NCBI GenBank assembly: GCA_013390605.1
Contig: JACAUB010000001.1
Location: forward strand, 488,582-552,581
Reading direction: 5' to 3'
Source: Bacteroidota bacterium
GTDB taxonomy: Bacteria > Bacteroidota > Bacteroidia > Bacteroidales > Cfx3-03
DNA: 64,000 bases
The notes under the pieces are model-generated. The model had not been told where the DNA came from. It did not search any database and was given only the letters and a program-made list of their open reading frames with translations. Positions 7,617 to 16,772 of this stretch are shown here, piece after piece (the stretch's first letter is position 1; each line of letters opens with the position of its first letter). The translations under genes and the position numbers were made by a program.

Positions 7617-10199
7617 TTAATTTGTGACTTTGATCGAGTGTGTTAACAGAATATTTTCAGAAGAGGAACCTAGCATGAGTTTATATTCACCTAGTTGTAC
7701 TTTCCAGCATTTATTGGCTTCATCCCAATGATGTAACTGGTCCACTGCAAATCTTAATTTAACTGCTTTTGATTCGCCTTTTTTAATAGTCACTCTTTTA
7801 AATGCAACCAATTGTTTGGCAGGTTGTCTGTAATCAGCTTTCTCCTGATGAACATATAATTGTACAACTTCATCGCCATTGTATTTACCACTATTTGTGA
7901 TAGTAACATTCACTTCTACGGAATCCTTGCTGGAATAGGCTTCCTGTCCGATATGAATATCTGCATAATCGAATTTTGTATAGCTTAATCCAAATCCAAA
8001 TGGATAGAGTGGTTTCTTATTGATGTATTGATACGTTCTACCTTTTGGAATTTCATAATCATCAAAAGGTGGAAGATCATCTACCGATTTATAGAAAGTA
8101 AGGGGTAGTCGCCCTGCGGGATTATAATCGCCAAACAAAACATCAGCAACCGCAACGCCTCCTTGTTCTCCAGGATACCATGCATTTACAATGGCTGGGA
8201 TGTTTGCCTCAATCCAGTTTATGGATAAAGGGCTGCCGGTCACTAGAACAACAATAGTTTTGGGGTTAGCCTTATATAGTTCTTTGATAAATATCTCCTG
8301 GTCTGCTGGAAGGTTTAGATCCTTTTTGTCTTGTCCTTCTCTTTCAATACTTTTGTTGATTCCCAAAACGGCTATTACATAATCCGATTCTTTGGCCGCT
8401 TTCTTTTCTTTTGCGTAAATTTCTTCCTTAGTCTCTTCAGGTAACGACCATTTTAATTGGGCAATAGCATCACCGGCATGGTCATAATATTCCATTACAA
8501 CTTTATACTCTCTGCCAGCCTGCAACATTATTTTAAATTTATTGCTGCTGTTTGAACGATCTACCCATTGATTAATCATGCATTTACCATTGAAGTATAA
8601 ACGTAATCCATCATCAGAATTAGCTGATATTGTGTATTCACCAGTGATTCTAGGTGTTAATACACCTGTCCAACGAATTGATTTGGGACTTCTTGGAATA
8701 AATGGGTCAGGAGGTTGATTAGCTGGATCAAAATTAATAATGGGCTCGACTCGACATTTAACTTCTCCCGTCAAGTCCATTGTTGAAAAATATTCTGTTT
8801 TTAATCCTTTCCTCTTAGACTTTTCTAAGTGAAAGTAATTGGCCGGAATTAATTCTGAACCCTCCTCACGATTAGTCCAGGGTACATAATTAATCTTAAC
8901 TTTCTTTCCAACTTTGTTTTTTATCCCTTCTAAAATACTGATTGGCGTATTGAACGGAATGCCGCTATAATCGCCAAATTCACATACTCCTGCATTGATA
9001 CCCACGATGGCAACCGATTTGATTGACTGTTTGTTTAAAGGGAGAACATTTTTTTCATTTTTTAATAACACAATGGATTGTTTAGCGGTCTCTAAAGCCA
9101 AATTCTGATGTGCCTTACATCCGACCATTGTGGGTGGAATTTTATTATAAGGAACCCATTCCGGATTATCATAAACACCAAGTTTGAATCTGGCTCTTAA
9201 TACTCTGATGGCCGCACTGTCTATTTGCGTTTCGGTCACCATTTGTTTGTTATATGCATCTAGTAAAAAGGTGGTATAGGTATCTTCTCCACACTCAAGG
9301 TCCAGTCCTGCATCTAATGCTAGTTTTGCTGCTTCTGTTTTGTTCCTCGCATATTTGTGATTCGTTACTAGCAACTCGGGGCCTCCACAATCCGAAACCA
9401 CATAGCCATTGAACCCCCATTCGGTACGAAGGATACCTGTTAATAATCGCTTATTTGCAGTGCAGGGAATTCCATTTACTGCATTGTAAGCACTCATAAT
9501 AGACTCAGCCTTTCCTTCTTTTATCGCTGCTTCAAAGGGTGCCAGATAATATTCACGCATAGAGCGATCGCTCATGATGGCATTACACTCAAAACGGTTA
9601 TGTTCTTCATTGTTTGCCGTGTAATGTTTTGGAGTTGCAACAGCTTTTAAATATTTGGGATCAGTACCTTGTAGTCCCTTTATAAAAGCAACGCCCATCC
9701 GTCCGCTCAGGAATGGGTCTTCACCATACGTCTCAGGTGTCCTTCCCCATCGGGGATCGCGAGCCAGATTGATATCCGGCGACCAAAATGTTAACAGATC
9801 ACTATACAGATCCTTTTGATTTTCTCCTTGCTTCAGCTCATTCCATCTTGCTCTTGATTCAGTCGAGATGGCTGAAGAAACCGATAAAATTAGATCGGTA
9901 TTCCATGTAGCTGCAAAGGCAATGGCTTGAGGGAATACAGTAAACTTTCCCGGACGAACAATGCCATGCAGGGCCTCGTTACCATGATAATATTTTGGAA
10001 TATCTAACCGTGGAAAACCTTTAAATGTTGCATGAAGTAACGAAATCTTTTCTTCAATTGAAAGTCTGGATACCAGGTCTTTTGCTCTTTGATCAATAGT
10101 TAGCTTTTCATTTCGGAAAAGGAGTACTTTACTGTTCTCTTGTGCTTGAACAGCACCGAATAGTAAAATAAGCACAAAACAAAGTAAGGTTATTTTCAT
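7617..10199 (-). CDS. Glycoside hydrolase family 3 beta-glycosidase with PA14 insert
   Basis: 860 aa with a signal peptide (cleavage after about VQAQ, residue 20). The GH3 N-terminal barrel covers about 35-330, with the nucleophile Asp270 in the YVVSDCGG motif and substrate-binding KHYTANNEEHNR near 191. The GH3 C-terminal alpha/beta domain follows (GINKSIEREGQDKKDLNLP, VLVTGSPLSINW), interrupted by a PA14 domain at about 465-590 (TGEYTISANSDDGLRLYFNGK). A fibronectin-III-like domain closes the protein (about 750-850). The EREGQDK motif is typical of beta-xylosidase/beta-glucosidase members. It probably trims oligosaccharides in the periplasm after uptake by the adjacent SusCD pair. It is the only carbohydrate enzyme visible in the locus. 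Confidence 0.93.
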   Translation of the reverse strand: MKITLLCFVLILLFGAVQAQENSKVLLFRNEKLTIDQRAKDLVSRLSIEEKISLLHATFKGFPRLDIPKYYHGNEALHGIVRPGKFTVFPQAIAFAATWNTDLILSVSSAISTESRARWNELKQGENQKDLYSDLLTFWSPDINLARDPRWGRTPETYGEDPFLSGRMGVAFIKGLQGTDPKYLKAVATPKHYTANNEEHNRFECNAIMSDRSMREYYLAPFEAAIKEGKAESIMSAYNAVNGIPCTANKRLLTGILRTEWGFNGYVVSDCGGPELLVTNHKYARNKTEAAKLALDAGLDLECGEDTYTTFLLDAYNKQMVTETQIDSAAIRVLRARFKLGVYDNPEWVPYNKIPPTMVGCKAHQNLALETAKQSIVLLKNEKNVLPLNKQSIKSVAIVGINAGVCEFGDYSGIPFNTPISILEGIKNKVGKKVKINYVPWTNREEGSELIPANYFHLEKSKRKGLKTEYFSTMDLTGEVKCRVEPIINFDPANQPPDPFIPRSPKSIRWTGVLTPRITGEYTISANSDDGLRLYFNGKCMINQWVDRSNSSNKFKIMLQAGREYKVVMEYYDHAGDAIAQLKWSLPEETKEEIYAKEKKAAKESDYVIAVLGINKSIEREGQDKKDLNLPADQEIFIKELYKANPKTIVVLVTGSPLSINWIEANIPAIVNAWYPGEQGGVAVADVLFGDYNPAGRLPLTFYKSVDDLPPFDDYEIPKGRTYQYINKKPLYPFGFGLSYTKFDYADIHIGQEAYSSKDSVEVNVTITNSGKYNGDEVVQLYVHQEKADYRQPAKQLVAFKRVTIKKGESKAVKLRFAVDQLHHWDEANKCWKVQLGEYKLMLGSSSENILLTHSIKVTN

Positions 10200-10289
10200 C
10201 CGTAAATAATTTTTAGATTAAGGTCAGATAAAACGCACATATTAAATTTACTACAACGTTTGAGAAATATGCTCGTTTCATTGTGTATT

Positions 10290-10559
10290 TTAGTTTTTGT
10301 TTTTCCATCTCTCAAGTTTGGGTATATTCACGGCAAAAAGTTTTGCAATGAAGCGAGGGAATTTCATTTCGACTAACTTCTCAATAACGAGGCTTTTCAT
10401 TTCGGCGGCAGTTGTATCCGGCCGTGTAAATAGACCGGAGCTATAACAATGGCTACAATACATCAATGATTTTGAACCATCAGCATTAGTCCCCCCTCCG
10501 ATTGGATCTTTCTTAAACGGCATTCCACAACTTTGACAGACTTTATATGCTTTTTCCAT
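10290..10559 (-). CDS. Small zinc-ribbon protein
   Basis: 89 aa. The first 45 residues hold two pairs of cysteines, CQSCGMPF and YCSHCYSSGLF, separated by a Gly-rich GGGTNADGSKS loop, as in the putative zinc-ribbon family (PF12674-like) found alone in many Bacteroidetes and Firmicutes. The C-terminal half is helical and basic (KLERWKNKN). The function of this family is not established. It stands alone between the GH3 gene and ric, on the opposite strand to ric; no operon partner is apparent. Confidence 0.8.
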   Translation of the reverse strand: MEKAYKVCQSCGMPFKKDPIGGGTNADGSKSLMYCSHCYSSGLFTRPDTTAAEMKSLVIEKLVEMKFPRFIAKLFAVNIPKLERWKNKN

Positions 10560-10870
10560 TTTAATAATGTTTAATTGTGCAGGTTACATAAATGTAAAAT
10601 TAATGAAAAAATAGATGCCACTCTGATTCGTTTATAGAATTGGGATGGCAAATTCCTATTAGTGATTATCTGAAGAAACAATGATTCTATTTTGGTCTAC
10701 CACTACTTTAGGGTTGCGTTTTTTAGTTGGAAATGTTTTTAGTACAACTTTAGAACTGTTTATTTTTTCCAAGCGATGAGAAAATTAAATGTATAAATAT
10801 AAAAAGACCATTTTGTCATTTAATAAGAAATAATTTGTATATTTGCAGTCTAAAATTAAAAACTTGAAAA
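10560..10870. other. Intergenic region upstream of ric
   Basis: AT-rich and without an open frame of note. It separates the divergent zinc-ribbon and ric genes and carries the ric promoter at its right end. No confident Fnr/Crp-type or NsrR-type palindrome was recognised by eye, although nitric-oxide-responsive control of ric is common in the phylum. Confidence 0.5.
10811..10845 (+). promoter_or_regulatory. Promoter of ric
   Basis: TATATTTG at 10838-10845 fits the Bacteroidota -7 consensus TAnnTTTG; TTTTG at 10811-10815 is a plausible -33 element, 22 nt upstream. The predicted start of transcription leaves a leader of about 20 nt before the ATG at 10871. Confidence 0.65.
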
Positions 10871-11572
10871 ATGACAAAGGTATTATTTGATGCAAATACA
10901 GTTGGTGAGGTTGTAGCTCATGATTTCAGAGCAGCTTCTATATTTAAGAATGCAGGTATTGATTTTTGTTGTGGTGGAAATAAGAGTTTACATCAGGCTT
11001 GCATAGAAAAAGGAATAGATGCAACAAATCTTGAAAAAGAATTGAACGAACTCAACCAATTACCAATTAATGAGTCGCAGAGATTTAATGAATGGAATCT
11101 CGACTTCCTCTGCGATTATATTGTAAATACCCATCATAAATTTGTTATAAAGACATTACCTGAATTGGTTTTCTATACTCAGAAAATTGCAAGGGTACAT
11201 GGTTCCAACCATCCTGAACTAGCTGAAGTTGCTATATTATTTGGAAAGATAAATGAAGAGTTGACTCAACATCTTCAAAATGAAGAGGACGTGTTATTTC
11301 CTGCCATAAAAGTGGCAATAAAAGGTAGCGTACCTGCAGCGAATAAAATCATTATATCTGAGATAACACGTATGCGTGGAGAGCATGAAGTTGCCGGTTC
11401 AGCAATAGATAGGATTAGTGAATTAACACAAAAATATCTTGTTCCTGCTGATGCTTGCAATACATATCAGGTGGCTCTTAAGTTGTTAGAACAGTTCGAT
11501 AATGACCTCCATATTCATGTTCACCTTGAGAATAATATATTGTATCCTAAAGCATTTGAATTAGCAAATTAA
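10871..11572 (+). CDS. ric: Iron-sulfur cluster repair di-iron protein (RIC/YtfE/ScdA)
   Basis: 233 aa. Residues 1-60 are the ScdA N-terminal domain (DUF542) with the diagnostic FCCGGNKSLHQACIEKGI. The rest is a hemerythrin-like four-helix bundle with di-iron ligands His/Glu in HHKF (near 96), HLQNEEDVLFPAI (near 135), GEHEVAG (near 174) and HVHLENNILYPKA (near 216). Members of this family repair Fe-S clusters damaged by nitric oxide or peroxide, in the cytoplasm. It has its own promoter and is followed 11 nt later by a second hemerythrin-like gene, so the two form an operon. Confidence 0.93.
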   Translation: MTKVLFDANTVGEVVAHDFRAASIFKNAGIDFCCGGNKSLHQACIEKGIDATNLEKELNELNQLPINESQRFNEWNLDFLCDYIVNTHHKFVIKTLPELVFYTQKIARVHGSNHPELAEVAILFGKINEELTQHLQNEEDVLFPAIKVAIKGSVPAANKIIISEITRMRGEHEVAGSAIDRISELTQKYLVPADACNTYQVALKLLEQFDNDLHIHVHLENNILYPKAFELAN

Positions 11573-11583
11573 CAACTTGTATT

Positions 11584-12129
11584 ATGAATAGTGCAACAAA
11601 GAATCTGGAGAACGATCACGTTCATATCCTCCGTTTGATTGATGTGATGGAACGTGCTACTAATGCTGAGACACCTGATGTAGATCACCTGGAGGTAATG
11701 GTTGATTTGATCAAAACTTTTGCTGATGGTTTTCATCATGCCAAGGAGGAGACATTATTATTCCCATTATTAGTCGAGAAAGGTTTTTCGATTGATCAAG
11801 GACCTGTTGGGGTAATGCTGAAAGAGCATGTTCAGGGACGGAATTATGTAAAAGGAATGGCTGACAATATCAATCTTTATAAGACAGGGGATAAGAAAGC
11901 ACTACCACTCATTTATCAAAATATGAACGGTTATATTGAACTCTTACGGAATCACATTAACAAAGAAAACAATATATTATTTAAAATGGCTGATAGAGTA
12001 CTTACGGAAAATGATCATCAAACCCTTTTGCAACAATATGGTGAAATTGATATTCACAATATTTGTGGAGGCGATTTAACCAAATGCCTCAGCAAGATTG
12101 AAACACTTGCCAAGGCATATGATATTTAA
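11584..12129 (+). CDS. Hemerythrin-domain protein, partner of Ric
   Basis: 181 aa with a hemerythrin HHE bundle over about 5-145: LENDHVHILRLIDVM, HHAKEETLLFPLLVEKG, MLKEHVQGRNYVKGM and HINKENNILFKMADRVL supply the usual His/Glu iron ligands. A short C-terminal tail carries two cysteines (NICGGDLTKCLSK) and is not part of the fold. Stand-alone proteins of this kind bind a di-iron site and are thought to handle oxygen, NO or iron. It is co-transcribed with ric, so a role in nitrosative or oxidative stress is likely; the exact reaction is unknown. Confidence 0.88.
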   Translation: MNSATKNLENDHVHILRLIDVMERATNAETPDVDHLEVMVDLIKTFADGFHHAKEETLLFPLLVEKGFSIDQGPVGVMLKEHVQGRNYVKGMADNINLYKTGDKKALPLIYQNMNGYIELLRNHINKENNILFKMADRVLTENDHQTLLQQYGEIDIHNICGGDLTKCLSKIETLAKAYDI

Positions 12130-12169
12130 ATAGTTAATTGTGGTTAATAGCTAGGTCCCAAAAAGGAAC

Positions 12170-14722
12170 CTAGCTTCCAATTGGAAATGATAGTTTAAAT
12201 CCGATATTCCTTCCCATATTATAAATACCGCTTCTGCTAGTACCATTGTTTGGATAATCTTCAAAATACTTCAATCTGCTAAGGTGCGACTGGTAGGCCA
12301 CATCGGTAATGTTGTTTCCTGAAATATGAATACTGCAAAAAGTTTTTCCTTTTTTGTTCAAAATATCAGCTCCGAAACCGGCATTAAATAATGTATAGCC
12401 CGGTGTCACTGTTTCCGTATTATCAGCAGCATATACTTTGTCTTGTTTTGCATAGTAGTCCATCTCTATTTTTGCATAGACACCTGAAAAAGACTTGAAA
12501 TGTTGTGTGATATCTGCTTTCAATTCAGAGTGTGTATGCAAAGGAGGAATAAAGGGTAAATACTTAGCATCGCTGGCAACACTAACACCGGCTGTTCCTT
12601 TGTTTATAGCAAAAATAATAGAAAGCGAGTTTTCGAAATGTAACCAGTCGAGTGGATGGGGGTGAATGTCGAGGCTAAACTCGCCTCCATATAAATGGGC
12701 TTTTGATTGTTGAAATTTGTAAGTTTCATTACCACTTATAATAACAGAATCTTGTCCAAGGTGGTTTAGCAACTTCTGGTTGAAGATATAGTTGTCGATA
12801 TCAGCATTAAAAAGTTCAATACTTCCCTTGAAATGCTCGTGCAAATAGAAGATACCTAAGTCTTCTTGAAGACTGAATTCAGGCTTGAAATTTTGATTTC
12901 CAATTTGATAAAGATTGGTTCCGGGGTGAACACCGTTGGCAGAAATTTCTGAAATATTTGGTGCTCTAAATCCTCTGGCGATATTTACTTTTATCGTTAA
13001 ATTTTCATTTACCCTATAACTTGTTCCGATACTACCCGATAGACCTGAAAAGGTATGATTGTATTTAGTAAAGATCTGCTCTTTAGTCAGGGTGGAGGTC
13101 GGATTTACTTGCATTTCAAATCCGGTAGTAGGATCTGTTGTTACAAACATTCCATCATTTGAAAAAATTCTGCTATCTACACGTACACCGGCACTAAGAT
13201 CTAATTTTCCCAGATCTTTTTTTATGTGAAGGAAAGGGCCGATATCTAATTGGTGATAATCAGGGATGATGAATTCTGTTCCTCTGTTTTGGTTTTTCTG
13301 AGCCATCCCATTAACCCCCAATGTCGTTTCCCATCCGTTAAAATCCGGAAAATAATATTTAAAATCATAAGTGAAGGTGTTGAGTAGGAGGTCAAGTCCC
13401 GGCGTTGATGCCGATTCAGGATGACTAAATTCCTGACGAATGTTTTGTTGGTAACCTAGCGTAACACCTAATTTGCCATCTCCTAGTATGAAATTATTAG
13501 TGGAGTAAATCTTGTAGTGTTGAATATGTTGATGTAGTGTGCCTATTTTATAGCTATTTAGCTCTTCATCAGAAACAATAGGTCGATAAGTATCGGCTTC
13601 TGTAATCTGTTTGGTAAACTTACGTGTTATAGAATCTCTACTGCCATCAGGAATCATTTGTAAATCATTAAAAGCTGAAAAGTTCAGGTGCGAATAGCCC
13701 CAAGCCCTATTTAGCCCTACATAACCACTCCCATCCGTTTCAGCAAAGGCAGTCCCAAATACACGACCATCAAATTTATTCTGATAATTTGTAGCTTGTT
13801 TGTACGACATCCGACCTCCCCATATGAAACCATTATTGTTCCCGTCGATTGAAGCAGATGTGCCGATAAGCCGATTATTTGTTTGATAGTTTGTTGAAAG
13901 ATTTCCTTTAATCTTGCCGGGTGCTACTGATGGAAAGGGTATTAAGTTTACCACTCCTGCCAATGCATCCGATCCATACGTTAGACTTGCCGGTCCTTTT
14001 ACAATTTCTACTTTATTAATTTCATTTTCATCCACCTCAATGCCATGTTCGTCACCCCACTGTTGTCCTTCTTGCCGTATTCCGTCAACCAATGTTAAAA
14101 CACGATTGAACCCCATTCCATGAATAAAAGGTTTTGATATATTTGGGCCTGTAGTGACCGCATTTATTCCGGGTAGTTTTGCAATTGCATCTATAATATT
14201 GGTGCTCATCACCTGGTCGATAGTCTTTCTATCCATCACCAGAATAGGTATGGGATTTCTTTTGATCTCTGACGAACGCGAAGTCCCGGTAATGACCACT
14301 TCATTAATTTCAGTAATGGAAGGTTCAAGCACAAAATCTTTTGTGGTAGTTGTTGCAAAATCAATCTTTTCAATAATTGTTTTATAACCTAGATAACTCA
14401 CTTGTACCAGTAACTTTGTTTTTGGAAGATTTGTTAATTTGTAAAATCCATTAACATCCGAAGACGTACCACTTTTTAAGTCAGGGATATAAATGACTGC
14501 ACCAGGTATTGTTTCGCCTGTTCCTTTAATGGTGATTTTTCCTGAAAGATAGGCTGTTAATAATTCGGGGAGTTTTTCAGTGTTTAATGAATGATTTATA
14601 TTGGTGGTTTTGGGCAAATCATTATTGTTTGTCTTAATGCTTAAATGTGCTAGGTTATTGTTGGCGAATGTATATAAGGTGGTCAGTAGTATGATTACTA
14701 ACAGCTGAATTTTCTTTTTCAT
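12170..14722 (-). CDS. TonB-dependent outer-membrane receptor, probably for metal or metal complex
   Basis: 850 aa from the ATG at 14722 (seven residues inside the longest frame, where MKKKIQLLVIILL begins a normal signal peptide). A carboxypeptidase-regulatory-like fold spans about 65-145 (KGTGETIPGAVIYIPDL, VNGFYKLTNLPKTKLLVQVSYLGY), the plug about 155-270 (VVITGTSRSSEIKRNPIPI, VDGIRQEGQQWGDEHG, GPASLTYGSDALAGVVNL), then the barrel. It is not of the SusC type: no SusD follows and it is shorter. The plug resembles receptors for zinc, copper or siderophores. The small His/Cys protein encoded 475 nt upstream on the same strand is a frequent neighbour of metal receptors; metal import is therefore inferred, not shown. 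Confidence 0.88.
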   Translation of the reverse strand: MKKKIQLLVIILLTTLYTFANNNLAHLSIKTNNNDLPKTTNINHSLNTEKLPELLTAYLSGKITIKGTGETIPGAVIYIPDLKSGTSSDVNGFYKLTNLPKTKLLVQVSYLGYKTIIEKIDFATTTTKDFVLEPSITEINEVVITGTSRSSEIKRNPIPILVMDRKTIDQVMSTNIIDAIAKLPGINAVTTGPNISKPFIHGMGFNRVLTLVDGIRQEGQQWGDEHGIEVDENEINKVEIVKGPASLTYGSDALAGVVNLIPFPSVAPGKIKGNLSTNYQTNNRLIGTSASIDGNNNGFIWGGRMSYKQATNYQNKFDGRVFGTAFAETDGSGYVGLNRAWGYSHLNFSAFNDLQMIPDGSRDSITRKFTKQITEADTYRPIVSDEELNSYKIGTLHQHIQHYKIYSTNNFILGDGKLGVTLGYQQNIRQEFSHPESASTPGLDLLLNTFTYDFKYYFPDFNGWETTLGVNGMAQKNQNRGTEFIIPDYHQLDIGPFLHIKKDLGKLDLSAGVRVDSRIFSNDGMFVTTDPTTGFEMQVNPTSTLTKEQIFTKYNHTFSGLSGSIGTSYRVNENLTIKVNIARGFRAPNISEISANGVHPGTNLYQIGNQNFKPEFSLQEDLGIFYLHEHFKGSIELFNADIDNYIFNQKLLNHLGQDSVIISGNETYKFQQSKAHLYGGEFSLDIHPHPLDWLHFENSLSIIFAINKGTAGVSVASDAKYLPFIPPLHTHSELKADITQHFKSFSGVYAKIEMDYYAKQDKVYAADNTETVTPGYTLFNAGFGADILNKKGKTFCSIHISGNNITDVAYQSHLSRLKYFEDYPNNGTSRSGIYNMGRNIGFKLSFPIGS

Positions 14723-14743
14723 TTTTAGATATTTTGAGTGCAA

Positions 14744-15197
14744 ATAGAATAGTGATAGATTATAATCGATTTATTCACAATATATTAGAATAAGTCGGAA
14801 AAATAGAATGACATTTAGTGATAAGAAAAAAAATTGTAGTTTAGTGTATCTTGTTATTTGGGCAAGAGGGAGAGATCTTCTTATTGATTTCATTTAGCGA
14901 TTTCTCCTTTCAGTCGAAATGACGAGAGGATGTTGACTAAAAAATTTCTTCTTTGGGAGCGAGCGATAGTTGAGATTAGAAAACCAAAACAGATACTCTT
15001 GCTGCTGGCAAATATTTATAATCTTTGCTCTTTAACAGTTGATTCGCAATTCCATTATAATATTTTGAATTGGATTTTGAAATGAATTACGGATTCAACG
15101 CTAAGGAGTGCAGATTACAAATCTGCATCAGACAGTTGCCTGGTTTCTAAAGAAATTGTAAAATAAAATTTAAGAAGTTTCTAAGTCCTTGCTTAAA
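14744..15197. repeat. Gene-free region with short dispersed repeats
   Basis: 455 nt without a credible gene. It contains CCTTTCAGTCGAAATGA at 14906-14922, whose exact inverse occurs at 24923-24939, and a small palindrome GCAGATT-ACA-AATCTGC at 15110-15126. Such fragments look like remnants of short interspersed repeats that lie between genes in Bacteroidota genomes. No promoter for the TonB receptor was recognised. Confidence 0.5.
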
Positions 15198-15539
15198 TTA
15201 GACTGTAAAAAGGGGAGGGGCTCTGTTTGAGAAGCAATTAAAAGAAGCAGATATAACCTTAGACGTACTTCTTGTGGAAACGGTATACAGAATCTTTTTG
15301 AAAATAGCTTGTCTCTCTTTATCTGTTTTGATAAAGGTGACAAATTCAAAATGACAAAGTGGACATTGTTCGTGTGTAGTGGTTAATGAATTAGGTTTAA
15401 CCTGAACAGCATATTGCGCTTCAGCATGATGATGGTGTGTGCTTTTTATTACCTGGGGGGTAATAAACACCAGCAACTGAAACAGTGCAATAATGATGAT
15501 TTGTATACTGTTCTTTTTCACAAGATTTATTGATGTCAT
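15198..15539 (-). CDS. Small His/Cys-containing membrane or exported protein (DUF2946-like)
   Basis: 113 aa. A single hydrophobic segment at about 12-30 (IQIIIIALFQLLVFITPQVI) is followed by a KSTHHHHAEAQ cluster and a CPLCHFEF motif near residue 60. Short proteins with a membrane anchor, a histidine run and a CPLC motif occur beside TonB-dependent metal receptors in Bacteroidetes and resemble DUF2946; they are presumed to bind metal in the periplasm. It has its own -7 box and lies upstream of the TonB receptor on the same strand. The predicted leader is only about 5 nt. Function is inferred from motif and context. Confidence 0.7.
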   Translation of the reverse strand: MTSINLVKKNSIQIIIIALFQLLVFITPQVIKSTHHHHAEAQYAVQVKPNSLTTTHEQCPLCHFEFVTFIKTDKERQAIFKKILYTVSTRSTSKVISASFNCFSNRAPPLFTV

Positions 15540-15549
15540 TTAGAAGTCG

Positions 15550-15557
15550 CAAAAATA
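15550..15557 (-). promoter_or_regulatory. -7 box of the small His/Cys gene
   Basis: On the minus strand this reads TATTTTTG, a perfect TAnnTTTG. Its closeness to the ATG at 15539 implies a nearly leaderless transcript. Confidence 0.5.
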
Positions 15558-15641
15558 ACCCGAAAAGAGGTGAAAAGTTTCGACACTACATCATTTTAAA
15601 GAATTGTTAACATTTCAAGTTTCAGGACATTAAAAAAGTGG

Positions 15642-16502
15642 TTATTTCTTAACAATATCTTGTAATGCTTTTTCCATATCAGGGTATTGAAAATCAAATC
15701 CATCCTCTAGTAATCTTTTAGGCTCAACGAAAGCACCATCAGTTAATGCAATTGAACCTTCATTATAAATAAGTTTCAATGCAAATGTTGGAACAGTAAA
15801 GAGGGTGGGACGACGAAGTACATTTCCCATTATTTTTGTAAATCCTTTATTTGAAAGAATCTCAGGAGCAGTTAAATTATAGATTCCATCTGTTTCAGAA
15901 TGGTTCATCATAAAAAGATAAGCTTGTAATAGGTCGTCTATATGAATCCAAGGCATTCCCTGTTTGCCATTTCCGATCTGTCCACCGAATCCAAGTTTAA
16001 AAACCGGAAGCAACTTTTTAAGTGCACCTCCATCTTTTCCAATAACAACTCCTAGTCTGAAAATTACAGTTCGTGTAAGCTTGGCTGTAGTAAAAGCAGA
16101 AGCCTCCCAGTCTTTACAGATTTTACCTAAATAACCAGTGTCATAAGTAAAGGTCGTTTCCGTATTGTGTGAACCATTTTTATAAATACCCACTGCCGAA
16201 GTGGAGATAAACATCGATGGCTTAAGCGCTGAATTTCTGATGGCATTGGTGATTCTTTGTGTAGTCCGGATTCGGCTGATGTAAAGCTCTTCCTTATATT
16301 TTTTATTCCATCGGTGAATGATAGGTGCGCCTGCCAGATTAATTACTGCATACGATCCACTTATTTTTTCTGCCAATACAGTATCACTTCCCGTAATATC
16401 ATCGCGTGATAGCGACTCAACCTGAAATCCCTGTTTTATAAGAAAAGCTTTTAAATTTCTTCCGATAAACCCATTAGCTCCACTGATGCATACTTTTTTC
16501 AT
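15642..16502 (-). CDS. TIGR01777-family NAD(P)-binding epimerase-like protein (YfcH/SDR39U1)
   Basis: 286 aa, usual length about 300. Rossmann motif GANGFIGRNLKAFL at 8-21; NLAGAPIIHRWNKKYKEEL, SRIRTTQRI and FISTSAVGIY are signatures of the TIGR01777 branch of extended short-chain dehydrogenases. The C-terminus carries the family's DUF1731-like region (VPTFALKLIYNEG, VEPKRLLEDGFDFQYPDMEKAL). Its substrate is unknown; homologues have been tied to cell division or quinone-related functions without agreement. Monocistronic, divergent from the mutA gene. Confidence 0.88.
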   Translation of the reverse strand: MKKVCISGANGFIGRNLKAFLIKQGFQVESLSRDDITGSDTVLAEKISGSYAVINLAGAPIIHRWNKKYKEELYISRIRTTQRITNAIRNSALKPSMFISTSAVGIYKNGSHNTETTFTYDTGYLGKICKDWEASAFTTAKLTRTVIFRLGVVIGKDGGALKKLLPVFKLGFGGQIGNGKQGMPWIHIDDLLQAYLFMMNHSETDGIYNLTAPEILSNKGFTKIMGNVLRRPTLFTVPTFALKLIYNEGSIALTDGAFVEPKRLLEDGFDFQYPDMEKALQDIVKK

Positions 16503-16564
16503 GTCTCAAAAATGTGTTTGCCGAATAATGATCAACGATACTAATCGAATAATGTTTTCGATCC

Positions 16565-16572
16565 CAAAGATA
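16565..16572 (-). promoter_or_regulatory. -7 box of the TIGR01777 gene
   Basis: TATCTTTG on the minus strand, fitting TAnnTTTG; predicted leader of nearly 60 nt to the ATG at 16502. Confidence 0.5.
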
Positions 16573-16691
16573 AAACTTGTTTCCTGAAAATGGGACATTT
16601 TAGCCCTAAAATTCAAGTTAATGTGAGAGCCCCGAATGCATCATGGCTGATAATCAAGGCCAAAAAATAGATTGTAGTTTTATAAAATCAG

Positions 16692-16699
16692 TATCTTTG
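16692..16699 (+). promoter_or_regulatory. -7 box of the mutA-mutB operon
   Basis: TATCTTTG fits TAnnTTTG. Transcription should begin near 16705, which leaves room for a leader of about 65 nt to the chosen mutA start at 16773. No cobalamin riboswitch is recognisable in that leader, which is too short to hold one. Confidence 0.6.
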
Positions 16700-16772
16700 C
16701 ACCACTTTTAATCACTTGAATTACCTCCTCAGAATCAACGAGCGAGGTTATAAACATACAAAAGATCATCTT

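Noticed and set aside
15440..15470. Palindrome TTATTACC...GGTAATAA resembling the motif at 53.9-54.1 kb
   Set aside because: It lies inside the coding region of the small His/Cys gene, lacks the second block TTGGATTAA, and the match is limited to a few bases.
16600..16772. Possible cobalamin riboswitch before mutA
   Set aside because: The leader is only about 65 nt and has no B12-box-like sequence; a B12 riboswitch is around 200 nt.
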